From Janthinobacterium saanense (lineage in GTDB: Bacteria; Pseudomonadota; Gammaproteobacteria; Burkholderiales; Burkholderiaceae_D): a DNA stretch of 64,000 nucleotides. This document shows, one piece after another, positions 22,785 through 31,468 of this stretch (within the stretch, counting starts at the first letter, position 1; every line of letters begins with the position of its first letter). The notes under the pieces are model-generated. The model searched no databases and had not been told where the DNA came from. It saw nothing but the letters and a program-made list of their open reading frames with translations. A program made the position numbers and the translations under genes. The stretch covers positions 1 through 64,000 of the forward strand of contig NZ_JACHCI010000027.1 in NCBI RefSeq assembly GCF_014200675.1, read 5' to 3'.

Positions 22785-23762
22785 TTATGCCGTTGCGCTA
22801 ACTTCCACGCGCACCATCCACGCATCGTTCAGGATCACAGCCGTCTGCATGCTCTTCCACGCGGCGTGGCCGCGCTGGCCCAGCGGGTCAGAATCGCTAG
22901 GCTTCGGGTTGACGACCATCGGCGTCACCGCGTACATGCCTTTCAAGGCCACGATGCCATAGGCATTCGCTGCCAGGTACAGCACGGGGTACACATCGGC
23001 TTTGACGCCGCTGGCCGACAGCATGGCGCCCTTGTCGCCACCGGCGTCCGGGAAGGAATCGAAGATGGTCGACGTCAGATAGCGCACGTCTTCCACCTTG
23101 CCCAATTCATTCTCGAACGGCGTCATCGCGCCATATTTCTCAGCCGGCACGAAACCTGGCATGCCACGGATATCGCTTTCCAGGTCCGGGTGGGTCAGGC
23201 CGATGAAGCCAGGGGCAACAGCTTCCGTACCGAATGCCGGCGTGGACTTGACCACCGTGGTGATCGCGCGACCGTTCTGACGCTTCAGGGCGCGCGTCGC
23301 TTTACGCTGCACGGCAATGCTCAGCGCAGTATTGACCGCGCTACGCATGGCGCCGTTGCCGTACACGACGTTGGTGCCCGCTTTCAGTACGCCGAAACGC
23401 ATTTTCTCGATCATCTGCGCGGCCTGCTCACCCAGCAGGGTGATCGACTCGTTCAGCACCGGGTCTTCATGGGTATCGAGGATCACATCGGTGATTTGGA
23501 TACGGCTACCGTACTGCGTCAGGGTGGCAGTGACGTCGGTGATGGTCAGTTGCTGCGACGCAGGGGTGATACCTTCGGCCAGCGCGGTCGGCGTGGCGTC
23601 CAGCGCGTTGTAACGACGGAACTTCATGGTCTTGCTCGAATTGCCCGGCAAGGGTTTCGACTGGCCGAACTTCTCCAGGATCATGAATGGGATACCGCGC
23701 TTGAGCAGTTCTTTGGCCGCAAATGCTGCGGTACGTGGTTGAATATCGCCGAAAACGGACAT
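22785..23762 (-). CDS. Major capsid protein, N4-gp56 family-like, 325 aa
   Basis: The start follows GAGGAAATCTCA. Family-like features are the N-terminal MSVFGDIQPRTAAFAAKELLKR, a basic loop (KTMKFRRYNAL), the segment LTQYGSRIQITDVILDTHEDP, and the conserved central GFIGLTHPDLESDIR. The length agrees with N4-gp56-type capsid proteins (HK97 fold). It is flanked by the scaffold gene upstream and a strong terminator downstream. It forms the head shell. Confidence 0.85.
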   Translation of the reverse strand: MSVFGDIQPRTAAFAAKELLKRGIPFMILEKFGQSKPLPGNSSKTMKFRRYNALDATPTALAEGITPASQQLTITDVTATLTQYGSRIQITDVILDTHEDPVLNESITLLGEQAAQMIEKMRFGVLKAGTNVVYGNGAMRSAVNTALSIAVQRKATRALKRQNGRAITTVVKSTPAFGTEAVAPGFIGLTHPDLESDIRGMPGFVPAEKYGAMTPFENELGKVEDVRYLTSTIFDSFPDAGGDKGAMLSASGVKADVYPVLYLAANAYGIVALKGMYAVTPMVVNPKPSDSDPLGQRGHAAWKSMQTAVILNDAWMVRVEVSATA

Positions 23763-24027
23763 TGAGATTTCCTCTAAAATGGGTGCAAAATCGAATAGAA
23801 AAGTTGGGTACACAGTCGATTCAGCGCGGGAGCGGGGGCCAGCCGGCCTGTCCGTTCACACCATGAAATTCGGAAACCAGTCGTATGCAGACGTGACCCA
23901 TCAGCACGGCGCCATGGGCGGCCGCGCGATGAATGGTGTTTGCGCTATGGTTGCGTTCCTGTGAGCCCCGTCGATGACGCCGACGGGTTGACGACCTGCG
24001 AGCCTGCGCAGGTGCAGCTACTGCGGT
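23763..24027 (-). other. Leader region between scaffold and major capsid genes
   Basis: This 265-nt stretch has no convincing gene. On the minus strand it holds the hairpin CCCGTCG/CGACGGG with a 7-nt loop (23967-23987), not followed by a T-run. A 61-codon plus-strand ORF (23779-23964) has no ribosome-binding site and runs against the operon. A capsid-specific promoter or a leader that stabilises or regulates the capsid mRNA is possible. Confidence 0.45.
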
Positions 24028-24981
24028 TTAGTGCGCTTCCCAGGCCGTTTCGTAGTCCTTCGCGGCGGTTGGGGATTCCGGCAATTTCAAGCCGCCCGTA
24101 CTGCGCACGCCTTCGGCCTGATCCATGGCCGTATCCATATCGGCGTCACCGTCCGACTTCGATGCTTTGTATTTTTTGAGCATGGCAATGATTTCCTTGG
24201 CCGTGCCAGCGCTGGCCACGCGCTCGGTTTCTTCCTTCTCGGCAGGTGCCAAACCGGCCAGCCATGCCTTGAATTCGTCGGAATTGGCGATGTCCATGAA
24301 GTCCGGATGCGCATCGGCGATTTTTTCGAAGTGCGCCCGCTCTTTCTCGCTGGTAATTTCGGCGATGATCGCGTCGATGTCCTGGCGCACTGGACCGGCA
24401 TGCTCGCCGGCGACTGTGGTGGCGCAACGCTTTGCGACTTTGTTGATGACTTTGAGCAAGAGCGCGACGAATTCCGGGCCGAAATCGTCCGCCAGCGCCT
24501 TGAGGTCCGGATCGTCGCTGTCCACGCCTTCCTCATCCCCCTTGCCAGCGGCATCGCCCTTATCGTCTTGGTCGCCCTTATCGCCGGCGGCCGGCGTGCC
24601 GGCACCCGCTTTTTCACGATCCAGTTCCGCTTGCTGCGCCTTCAGGCGGCCTTCCCAGGAGCGCAAGCGCTGGTTTTCCTTCTCCACGTCGAGGGCCTGT
24701 GCCGCTCCGGCTTCCTGTGCTGCTGGATCGTCGCTTGCAGGACCTGCAGCTTCCTTACCTGCAGCTGCGGGCGCTGGCTCGCCTTCACCGCCATCGCGGC
24801 TCTTGTCCAGGTCAATCGAGACGGTGGGCGCAGTGCCGGTTGGCGTGGCCGTGCCGGGGGCTTCGTCCGGCGTCAGTCCGAATGCTTCATCTTCGGTCTG
24901 CTCCACCCGTTGCGGCTCTTCCGCGTAGGCGGCCGCATAGTCGGCCGCTGCCTTTTTGTTGCTCTCTTCAGTAATCGCCAT
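24028..24981 (-). CDS. Phage scaffolding protein, 317 aa
   Basis: The second of two close ATGs has the better spacing from GGAG. The protein is acidic and of low complexity for about 190 residues (Ala, Glu, Asp, Gly), with a coiled coil (DVEKENQRLRSWEGRLKAQQ). A helical C-terminus follows (FEKIADAHPDFMDI, AKEIIAMLKKYKASK). Position immediately before the capsid gene and this composition are typical of scaffold proteins, which direct procapsid assembly and then leave the head. Confidence 0.85.
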   Translation of the reverse strand: MAITEESNKKAAADYAAAYAEEPQRVEQTEDEAFGLTPDEAPGTATPTGTAPTVSIDLDKSRDGGEGEPAPAAAGKEAAGPASDDPAAQEAGAAQALDVEKENQRLRSWEGRLKAQQAELDREKAGAGTPAAGDKGDQDDKGDAAGKGDEEGVDSDDPDLKALADDFGPEFVALLLKVINKVAKRCATTVAGEHAGPVRQDIDAIIAEITSEKERAHFEKIADAHPDFMDIANSDEFKAWLAGLAPAEKEETERVASAGTAKEIIAMLKKYKASKSDGDADMDTAMDQAEGVRSTGGLKLPESPTAAKDYETAWEAH

Positions 24982-25004
24982 GTGCATCTCCGTGGTTGGC
25001 TTAT

Positions 25005-25032
25005 AAAAAAAGCCACCCGGTCAGGAGTGGCT
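25005..25032 (-). terminator. Intrinsic terminator before the scaffold gene
   Basis: On the minus strand the stem AGCCAC/GTGGCT (with a few further inner pairs) is followed by seven T. It lies about 20 bases upstream of the scaffold ribosome-binding site. Confidence 0.85.
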
Positions 25033-25076
25033 CTGGCTGTCCTGATTACTCAGGGGTCAAAGAATCGTGTCGGGAG

Positions 25077-25322
25077 TTACCCGATCGGGGAGTCGTGCTG
25101 ATTGGTGCTCACCATGGCCTGGCGCAGCTTGCGTACCTGGGACAAGGCGCCTTGGGTCCTCGGCACCACGTCCACTGGAGCGCTGGCAAGCGTTTCCAGG
25201 TGCAGTGCAGCTATGCTGTCGAGCAACTTGATCATCGCCATGTACAGATCGGTACCGCGATAGGCCCGCACCGTGACCAGCGCATCAACAGCGGCCGCAT
25301 TCAGTTGCGTTTGGTCGGCCAT
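25077..25322 (-). CDS. Small conserved phage protein next to portal, 81 aa
   Basis: The ATG overlaps the portal stop by one base (TGATG), so it is co-translated with portal. The protein is helical (ADQTQLNAAAVDALVTVRAY, LDSIAALHLETLA, LSQVRKLRQAMV), without cysteine or catalytic signatures. Small helical genes between portal and scaffold are common in this phage type and may assist portal or head assembly. The role is unknown. Confidence 0.65.
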   Translation of the reverse strand: MADQTQLNAAAVDALVTVRAYRGTDLYMAMIKLLDSIAALHLETLASAPVDVVPRTQGALSQVRKLRQAMVSTNQHDSPIG

Positions 25323-27688
25323 CAGTCGATCGCCTGCGTTTCGATACCCGCCTGCATGCCCTCGCCCGGCCCAGCCATGGCTGGTACGGCAGCATTCGGC
25401 GCTTCTGGCTCCGGCGCGTTGCCGGGCACTGGCGTCGGCAGATCGTTGCCGGGCGGCGGTGCCGCCGGCAAGGTATCCTGGGGCGCTTGCGGCATCTGTT
25501 GTGGCGCAGCAGCATCTTCCCAGCCGGACGACTTGAGGATATTGTCGGCGCCCGGCGCAATCGTCGGATTGGTGGCGGCCACCCCGGCCGCTTGCGTGGC
25601 GGCATACACGGCGCCCACATTTTTCGCGGCGGCGTCGGCATTTTTCAGGCGTGCATTCGCCAGCACCTCTTGCACCTGGGCAGTCAGCTTGTCGAGGTTG
25701 GCCATTTTCAGTTTCATGTCCAGCTCCTGCTGCTGCTGGGCCAGTTGCTGCTGCTGTTTGGCCAATTCGTTGCTTTGTTCCGCAATGACTTCTTCTTCCG
25801 TTTTGACGACGTCGACCAGGTCGTGTGCTTCGGCACGCTGGCGCAACAGTTTTTCGCGTTTGATGAACGGCGCATCGAGCGGATTGGCCGTCTGCGCGGA
25901 GAACGCATCGAGCTGCTGGGCGCGGATCTCCTTGGCTACCAGGGAGGCGCTGCCACGCGCCTTGATGTTGTAATCTCCCTTGATGTCGTTATCCTTATTG
26001 AACTGCATGTTCCAGCAATACAGCGCATTGATGAACGGGGTGGTAATGCCCTCGTCATAGCCGTTGATCAGGTCCTTCATGACGACCGACGTATTGCCCA
26101 TCAGCATGGATAGGCCCGAGGCAGTGCCGGCGGCGCCTTGGGTCGGATTTTCACCACCCATGTAGCGCGGTACGGCCGTGACCTCATCGGCATTGGTTTC
26201 GAACATGTTGACGATCGGATATAACTCTTCGAGCTTGCCCGGGATATTGAGCACGCGCACGGCCGGCGAGGCGGCATCCTTGCCATTGCGATACCACAAC
26301 TTGAACGGATGCATGCGATCGGCTTTTTCCGTCGGTGACATCAAATCCATATTCACTTCAAACTGCGGACCGGCGGTCAGGGCGGCGTTGTCCAAGATCA
26401 TGCGCACACCCGCATTGATCATGGTTTGATCGTCGCGCATGATGGTGGCCAGGCCTTCGCCAAAGATCGATGTCTCATCCTTGTCGAAGTAGTACAGGTG
26501 GTAAGGCCAGGTCACGCCGTTGATGGGCTGCAGGGCGGCGCGCACCACCTCACCGTTCGGCAGCAGCCACACGTTGGCGAAGAACGTTTCATGCATGCGC
26601 TCTTGCGGCACTTCAACCCCGCACGCCGCCAGCTGGACGGCATCGACCCATCCCCACCGCTCCAGAATCTCGTACTGGCCGTCGGCGTTCTTGGTGGCGC
26701 CGCGCTCGCCGACTTGGCGCAGCTCTTCGTCGTAGGCCTTGCGCTGATGCGAGCCGTCTGGGTTCGACAGCACGTATTCGCGTATCTTGTCGGCATCAAA
26801 ACTCTTGCGCTCAGCCAGGGCCAGCGTGGCCGCCTTGCTCAGGACGTGGCGTTCATACACATAGCGGCAGTTTTCCAGCTCGGTCGCGCTCATGTCCGGG
26901 AAGAAGCGCCACAGCGGCACATAATCCACGAATGGCACGACATACGATTCCGTGATCGACTGCCACTTGCCATCCTTATGGATGAAGCGGGTCCGCACCT
27001 TGCGCTCGATCAGCGGCGCCTTCAAAATTCCCGTGCCGTACAGATGACCGGAATGGATTACGGCGCGGGCCGACTTCTTGTAGCGCGATTCGGTGAGCTG
27101 GTCATCGATCGTTTTCGACATGGCCTTGGCCGCAGCATCCACCATGTGCTTGATGGCGGCCTTGATCTCGTCCACCCCGGGCTTGCGCTGCAACACCTGG
27201 GTCAACTCGGCCGTGATCTTCGCCTCGGTTTCCGGCGCAACCGTCGGAACAGGCGTAGGCTCGATCGACCAGTTGCGGTCAGCGTTGGCTGGGAACAGCA
27301 GATCAAATACACGCGAATCGACCGTCTTGACCTTTACGCGCGTCTTGCGCACGAAGGCCTTTGAACGGTCCGCGTCCATTTCGGCTTCAATATCGGGGTC
27401 ATACTGGCCGCGATACTGGCGCAGGTCCTGTAACCACCGCAACTCTGTCTCGCGACGTTCTTGCTCTGCCTGGGCAAACTCAGCCAGCCACACTGCGCCC
27501 AAGCCCGCCAGCGTTTTAAATGCGGGCGCGCCGGGCTCTTCGGACATCAGCGCTTCCTGCGCGGCGCTTTCGTATTCCCGCCGCTCGGCTTCGCGCTGCG
27601 CTGCGGCCTGCGCGTTGAGCATGGCTTGGGCCATGGCGCCGAGCTGGCCTTGCTCAGGTACGGTGCTGTCTGTCATGGGGATGCTCAT
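25322..27688 (-). CDS. Portal protein, 788 aa
   Basis: The length and order fit podophage portals. There is an N-terminal clip/wing region (TRVKVKTVDSRVFDLLFPAN), a core with FVDYVPLWRFFPDMSATELENC, IFGEGLATIMRDDQTMINAG, and a Gln-rich helical crown (about 620-690: ELAKQQQQLAQQQQELDMKL). The C-terminus is Pro/Ala-rich and disordered. The start at 27688 is chosen because AGGTGG lies 8 nt before it, inside the terminator stem; ATG 27676 is an alternative. It forms the DNA entry ring. Confidence 0.9.
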   Translation of the reverse strand: MSIPMTDSTVPEQGQLGAMAQAMLNAQAAAQREAERREYESAAQEALMSEEPGAPAFKTLAGLGAVWLAEFAQAEQERRETELRWLQDLRQYRGQYDPDIEAEMDADRSKAFVRKTRVKVKTVDSRVFDLLFPANADRNWSIEPTPVPTVAPETEAKITAELTQVLQRKPGVDEIKAAIKHMVDAAAKAMSKTIDDQLTESRYKKSARAVIHSGHLYGTGILKAPLIERKVRTRFIHKDGKWQSITESYVVPFVDYVPLWRFFPDMSATELENCRYVYERHVLSKAATLALAERKSFDADKIREYVLSNPDGSHQRKAYDEELRQVGERGATKNADGQYEILERWGWVDAVQLAACGVEVPQERMHETFFANVWLLPNGEVVRAALQPINGVTWPYHLYYFDKDETSIFGEGLATIMRDDQTMINAGVRMILDNAALTAGPQFEVNMDLMSPTEKADRMHPFKLWYRNGKDAASPAVRVLNIPGKLEELYPIVNMFETNADEVTAVPRYMGGENPTQGAAGTASGLSMLMGNTSVVMKDLINGYDEGITTPFINALYCWNMQFNKDNDIKGDYNIKARGSASLVAKEIRAQQLDAFSAQTANPLDAPFIKREKLLRQRAEAHDLVDVVKTEEEVIAEQSNELAKQQQQLAQQQQELDMKLKMANLDKLTAQVQEVLANARLKNADAAAKNVGAVYAATQAAGVAATNPTIAPGADNILKSSGWEDAAAPQQMPQAPQDTLPAAPPPGNDLPTPVPGNAPEPEAPNAAVPAMAGPGEGMQAGIETQAID

Positions 27689-27713
27689 AAAAAAAGCCAC
27701 CTCAAGGGTGGCT
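27688..27713 (-). terminator. Terminator hairpin overlapping the portal start signal
   Basis: On the minus strand the stem AGCCACC/GGTGGCT, loop CTTGA, is followed by seven T that run straight into the portal ATG. The likely portal Shine-Dalgarno (AGGTGG) is part of the 3' stem arm, so folding could both stop transcription and hide the ribosome-binding site. Confidence 0.85.
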
Positions 27714-27733
27714 GTCTGTGAATGGGGCGCTGC

Positions 27734-29263
27734 TCAATACCCGGCGCTTGTGGGCGAGCGGTAATGCTGCTGGCCGCCTCGATGTTCGGATGCCGCGCTG
27801 ATCGGCGCGATGTGCTCCGCAAAGGTGAGTGCGATTGCGTCGGCCAGATCGGGGGACCGGACCTGGCGCGCCTTCATTTCATCCTTCGATTCGACCAGCT
27901 TGCGACCGTTCGAGCTGGTTTTGTACTTGGGCGCCGACATATCGGCGACCAGTGCCGGGTTCGGCGGCAATGTGCAGGGTTGGTCTTCCACCCATTCCTT
28001 CATGCGATACCACATTTCCGCACGCTTATTCGCATAGGTTTCACTATCCTCGGCCTTCGATGCGCTGTTCACCCCAATGACAGGAATGTTCAACTCCTTG
28101 AGCCGGTCCACGATGCCGCTGCCAATGCCGATCTTGTCGACCAGCATGCCGTCAGGCTGATATTGCTTCCAGTGCGCCGCCAGGATGCCGGCTACTTCCA
28201 TCGGCCCCTTTTTCTCGTACACCTCCAGGCGGAACACCACGCGGCCGCGCCTGAACGCGATCGCCGTGCGGTCCGGGCCGTATTCGGCTGGGTCGCAGCC
28301 GATGATCAGCGGACCCATCATCGCGCGGTAGTCGCTGGCGATGGCCGCCATGACGTCGGTGGGGTTGATCAGCGGGTCGGTGGTGGCCGACTTGAACGCC
28401 AGCGCCGCCGTGGCGGGATACTCCTGATCGAACAGCCAGGCCATCGACTGGCCATAGGTGATGATCTTGTTAGCACGCCAGGCCATCTGAGCCATATCCA
28501 GGCCATAAGTCTCCATGTACTTCGTGTCGGCGGCCGACAGCTCGAAGTCTGCCGGCACGGCCGCGCGGTATTCGTCCTGCCAGAACCAGGGCACGAAAAT
28601 GGCGATGTACTCGCCTATACCGGCTTCTGCGTCCTGCCACATCTGGTGGAAGGGGCCGCCGACACCATTGGCCGTGGACTCGATAATGATTTCGGTGCCG
28701 TCCATGTCCGAAATCGCATTGCCCAGACCCGCCATGTGCATGATGGCGTTGTCCCAGAAGGCAAATTCCGAGGCGTGTAGCAGCTGGGCCGTGTTGGAGC
28801 GGCCCACGTCCTTGGAACCAGCCGTGGCGAGCTTGTAGCCGCCGTCGAGCCGGTTGAAGACCAGTTCCTTGCTGTTCGTCGCACTGGTGGACGGCGAGAA
28901 AACGTTGTGCTGGTGATACCGCTTCACCATCTTGAACAGGTTGTCAGTCGCCTTCTGCTCGTGGGCTACGATGAACGCGTTGCGGCCGAAATTGATGCTG
29001 CTGATGCAGTAAAAGCGCGCGCCGATGTAAGTCGAAGCGCCCTGCTGACGGCCCTTGAGGATGATCGCGCGCACTTTGCCGGTGCGCTGGCGTTGTTCCT
29101 CGATCTTGGCGTGAATGTAGCGCTGCGCCCGATTGAAGCGCAACGGGACCTTCTTGCCCTCCTTGTCCTGCACGTACATACAGGTTTCGCAGTGCAATTC
29201 GATATCGTTTCGCAGCGCTTCAATCGTCCGATCGAATTCCGCCTGGCGGTTGCTACTCGCCAT
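27734..29263 (-). CDS. Terminase large subunit, 509 aa
   Basis: The ATPase Walker A variant KGRQQGAST lies near residue 70 and the Walker B-like strand GTEIIIESTANG near 195. The nuclease domain shows the acidic IIGCDPAEYGPDRTAIAF and the late acidic motif RSPDLADAIALTF. The start is inside the TerS gene end (11-nt overlap), so translation is coupled. It drives DNA into the head and cuts concatemers, acting with the portal. Confidence 0.9.
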   Translation of the reverse strand: MASSNRQAEFDRTIEALRNDIELHCETCMYVQDKEGKKVPLRFNRAQRYIHAKIEEQRQRTGKVRAIILKGRQQGASTYIGARFYCISSINFGRNAFIVAHEQKATDNLFKMVKRYHQHNVFSPSTSATNSKELVFNRLDGGYKLATAGSKDVGRSNTAQLLHASEFAFWDNAIMHMAGLGNAISDMDGTEIIIESTANGVGGPFHQMWQDAEAGIGEYIAIFVPWFWQDEYRAAVPADFELSAADTKYMETYGLDMAQMAWRANKIITYGQSMAWLFDQEYPATAALAFKSATTDPLINPTDVMAAIASDYRAMMGPLIIGCDPAEYGPDRTAIAFRRGRVVFRLEVYEKKGPMEVAGILAAHWKQYQPDGMLVDKIGIGSGIVDRLKELNIPVIGVNSASKAEDSETYANKRAEMWYRMKEWVEDQPCTLPPNPALVADMSAPKYKTSSNGRKLVESKDEMKARQVRSPDLADAIALTFAEHIAPISAASEHRGGQQHYRSPTSAGY

Positions 29264-29876
29264 GCTTGGCCGCCACACGGCGGATGGCATCCTCTACGCC
29301 ACTGCCGAGGTCTTCGTTATCCTTATCATCCATGCCGAACGCCTGGCGTTCCATTGCAACCAAGCTGCGCAGGGAGTCGGCCAGCGTCTTCATGGTGGAA
29401 GAGCGCGTGCTCAGCGAAATGACCTTCTCGAATAGCTCCAGGCGCTTGTTCTGGCCTTTCTCGTCGGGCTGGCACATGGCTTCCGCCAGCTGGTGCAGCA
29501 GGTCCCTGTTGTCCGTCTGGAATTCCAGCTCAGCAAGCAGACTGCTCGACAGCTTTCGGGCGCGCTGAATGTCGGTGCGGTGCGCCAGGATAATCTGCGA
29601 CTGCATCGCGGCATTGGCCTCGACAATATCGCGCTCTTGCGCCGGCGGCAGATCGGGTGCCGGGTCCGGCATCGCGGCATGCGCGATGATCGATTGCGTC
29701 TTGGCGCGTATCTTCTCGGTCAGGTTGCGCGTGATACCCAGCTTCGTGAAGCGCTTGTCCATGGCCGCGCGCGATACGCCGTACTGCACGGCCATCTGCT
29801 GCTTGGTCTTGACGCCGGCGCGCCAGTCCGCCTCGACCAGGTCCCAGTCGATCGCCTTTCTTTCTGCTGCTGCCAT
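29253..29876 (-). CDS. Terminase small subunit, 207 aa
   Basis: The N-terminus has a helix-turn-helix (DWRAGVKTKQQMAVQYGVSRAAMDKRFTKLG read in parts), expected for recognition of the packaging site. A central Ala/Gln helical region for oligomerisation and a charged C-terminus follow. It lies immediately upstream of and overlapping TerL. No clear Shine-Dalgarno precedes the ATG, which follows the previous stop by 3 nt. Confidence 0.85.
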   Translation of the reverse strand: MAAAERKAIDWDLVEADWRAGVKTKQQMAVQYGVSRAAMDKRFTKLGITRNLTEKIRAKTQSIIAHAAMPDPAPDLPPAQERDIVEANAAMQSQIILAHRTDIQRARKLSSSLLAELEFQTDNRDLLHQLAEAMCQPDEKGQNKRLELFEKVISLSTRSSTMKTLADSLRSLVAMERQAFGMDDKDNEDLGSGVEDAIRRVAAKHGE

Positions 29877-29879
29877 GGA

Positions 29880-30131
29880 TTACTGCGCCTTCTTGTGTTG
29901 TTTCTGCCGTGGCCTCTCCGCAGTCGTGCTTGGCACCTGCAAGGTCCCGATCGAGGCGACTGGCGCATGCGATCGCACCCAGCGGGCGGCGTACTCGACG
30001 TCCTCGTAGTCATCCGGCGCATCGTCAGCCGGCAACCAGGGCAACAACGGGTGGCGCGCCTCATCGATCGTCAGCGGGCGCTCGTCCTGCCGCGCATCGG
30101 GCTGGTGGTGGCATTGACGGGTGGTTTTCAC
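29880..30131 (-). CDS. Small phage protein upstream of terminase, 83 aa
   Basis: The proposed GTG start at 30131 lies just after a terminator T-run with a weak GGA. The polypeptide is polar and probably partly disordered (acidic WLPADDAPDDYEDVEYAARW, basic tail RPRQKQHKKAQ). It ends 3 nt before TerS. A longer frame would run into the terminator. The family is not recognised. Confidence 0.55.
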   Translation of the reverse strand: MKTTRQCHHQPDARQDERPLTIDEARHPLLPWLPADDAPDDYEDVEYAARWVRSHAPVASIGTLQVPSTTAERPRQKQHKKAQ

Positions 30132-30137
30132 GGCAGT

Positions 30138-30177
30138 CCAAAATAGAAGGCCCCGCACGCATTGCTGCGCCGGGGCC
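30138..30177 (-). terminator. Intrinsic terminator upstream of the terminase block
   Basis: On the minus strand GGCCCCG/CGGGGCC closes a 15-nt inner region with some further pairing, followed by TTCTATTTT. It separates the 81-aa membrane-protein gene from the packaging genes. Confidence 0.75.
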
Positions 30178-30291
30178 AGTGCCTGAAGGATCAGACACAA
30201 CGGTGAAATGGTTGAATGGCAGATATGCCTGGTAAATAAATGCCCGGTCCTACCTGAGAAAATTTACCAATCGCCGTAAGTCGTTGATTAT

Positions 30292-30537
30292 TTAGCCTTT
30301 GGCTGGAAGATCAATTTCTTCCGTCGCATCGCCAAAGCCGGGAACGTCGCGCTCGACGCCATACACGCGCTGCTGGAGGAACACGATGGCCAGCAATACT
30401 GCAACCGTGCCCAACACGCCCCAAGCCCAGCCCGGCGCGGCCAGGCGGTCCAGTAGCAATCCCAGCAGGATGATGAAGCCGAGGGGCGACGCCATCGGCA
30501 AGGAAGACGGCTTGATGGTAACTTTGCTTTTCGACAT
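30292..30537 (-). CDS. Small membrane protein, 81 aa
   Basis: ATG 30537 gives a basic N-terminus (MSKSKVTIK), a hydrophobic pair of helices (LGFIILLGLLLDRLAA and WGVLGTVAVLLAIVFLQQ) and a soluble acidic tail ending DLPAKG. It is the first minus-strand gene of the packaging side, between two terminators. Membrane proteins at this site may take part in lysis timing or exclusion; no family is recognised. Confidence 0.65.
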   Translation of the reverse strand: MSKSKVTIKPSSLPMASPLGFIILLGLLLDRLAAPGWAWGVLGTVAVLLAIVFLQQRVYGVERDVPGFGDATEEIDLPAKG

Positions 30538-30592
30538 GTACGTTTCCGCGTTGAATTCGGGGGAATGGGCGGCGCCTGTGTGGACCGACCAT

Positions 30593-30629
30593 TAAAAAAG
30601 CCCAGGCGACTTGTCATCGACTGGGCTTT
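30593..30629 (-). terminator. Intrinsic terminator at the head of the late block
   Basis: On the minus strand AAAGCCCAG/CTGGGCTTT with a 15-nt loop is followed by TTTAAT. It lies before the first late gene and may end minus-strand transcription entering from the right. Confidence 0.85.
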
Positions 30630-30632
30630 CCG

Positions 30633-30964
30633 TGGCGGACTACCGCCATTTGATGATGGCCGATTGCTGATATCGGCTTGCAGCCTATAGAGCGGGAGTG
30701 GCCCGCCCCCGGAAGGGTAGTGTCCGTAACGCTCTGCGTCCCCTGCTCGCATATAGCATGCGACTCCCTGCCCCAGCTTGCGGGCAGCGATTCACCATCC
30801 TTCGACCCCTTGAAAGTGCCTATTTCAGGCCTCTTTACGCAAGAGACAGTTATTCAGACTATCGAATTGAGGCGAATTTTACGGCCATTTGTGCGGGTTT
30901 CGCCAGAACAAAATCGCGCGGATTTTCCCGCACAGGCTCCTTCCGGTATCCAAAGTAAACCGCT
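30633..30964. other. Non-coding stretch between late block and umuDC
   Basis: About 330 bases without a supported gene. An in-frame extension of umuD to 30678 exists but has no ribosome-binding site, crosses the LexA box and would not be a normal UmuD N-terminus. The stretch presumably holds divergent promoters. No tRNA or repeat was seen. Confidence 0.5.
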
Positions 30965-30967
30965 ATA

Positions 30968-30983
30968 CTGTATAAAAACACAG
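30968..30983 (+). promoter_or_regulatory. LexA (SOS) box before umuDC
   Basis: The sequence CTGTATAAAAACACAG matches the CTGT-N8-ACAG consensus, and the dyad extends outward as ATA...TAT. It overlaps a likely -10 (TATACT, 30964-30969) and lies 15 bases before the umuD start codon, so host LexA should repress the pair until DNA damage. Confidence 0.9.
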
Positions 30984-30998
30984 TATAAAGTAACCAAA

Positions 30999-31466
30999 AT
31001 GACCATCTTCCCCCCCATTCCGGCTAGTTCTGGCGTACTCCAGCCCGGCACGCCCGCCGCGCAACTCGCGCCGCTGGCATCACGGCCGCTGTTCTGCCAG
31101 AAAATTCCCGCTGGATTCCCGTCGCCGGCGGCCGACTATACGGAAAAGGGCCTGGACCTGAATACCTTCATGGTCCAGCACAAGGAAGCATCGTTCTTTT
31201 TCAAGGTGGTGGGCATGAGTTTGTCCGGGGTGGGCATCCTGGATGGCGACATCGTGCTGGTGGACCGTTCAGTTACAGCTGCGCACGGCCACTACGTGCT
31301 GGCCGTCATCGATGGCGAATATACGCTCAAGCGCCTGTACCGCCAGCACGGGGTCATCGAACTGCATCCTGAAAATCCCGCATTCAAGCCGATACGCTTG
31401 GTGGAAGGCAACGAACTGCAGGTGTGGGGTGTCGTCACTGGCGTGGTGCGCAAGTTGCGGGTCTAG
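30999..31466 (+). CDS. umuD: UmuD-like SOS protease / polymerase V subunit, 155 aa
   Basis: An S24 peptidase of LexA/UmuD type. A self-cleavage site reads Ala38-Gly39 in IPAGFPSPAADY. The catalytic Ser74 is in GMSLSG and the catalytic Lys111 in YTLKRLY. The short N-terminus lacks a DNA-binding domain, so it is UmuD and not a repressor. RecA-stimulated cleavage would yield UmuD', the partner of UmuC. The ATG has no good Shine-Dalgarno. umuC begins 2 nt after the stop. Confidence 0.92.
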   Translation: MTIFPPIPASSGVLQPGTPAAQLAPLASRPLFCQKIPAGFPSPAADYTEKGLDLNTFMVQHKEASFFFKVVGMSLSGVGILDGDIVLVDRSVTAAHGHYVLAVIDGEYTLKRLYRQHGVIELHPENPAFKPIRLVEGNELQVWGVVTGVVRKLRV

Positions 31467-31468
31467 CC

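Noticed and set aside
30640..30760. Possible tRNA-like sequence upstream of umuD
   Set aside because: Some short stems exist but no acceptor stem, anticodon or T-arm pattern fits.
30678..30998. N-terminal extension of umuD
   Set aside because: Lacks a ribosome-binding site, crosses the LexA box and likely promoter, and UmuD normally begins near its cleavage site.
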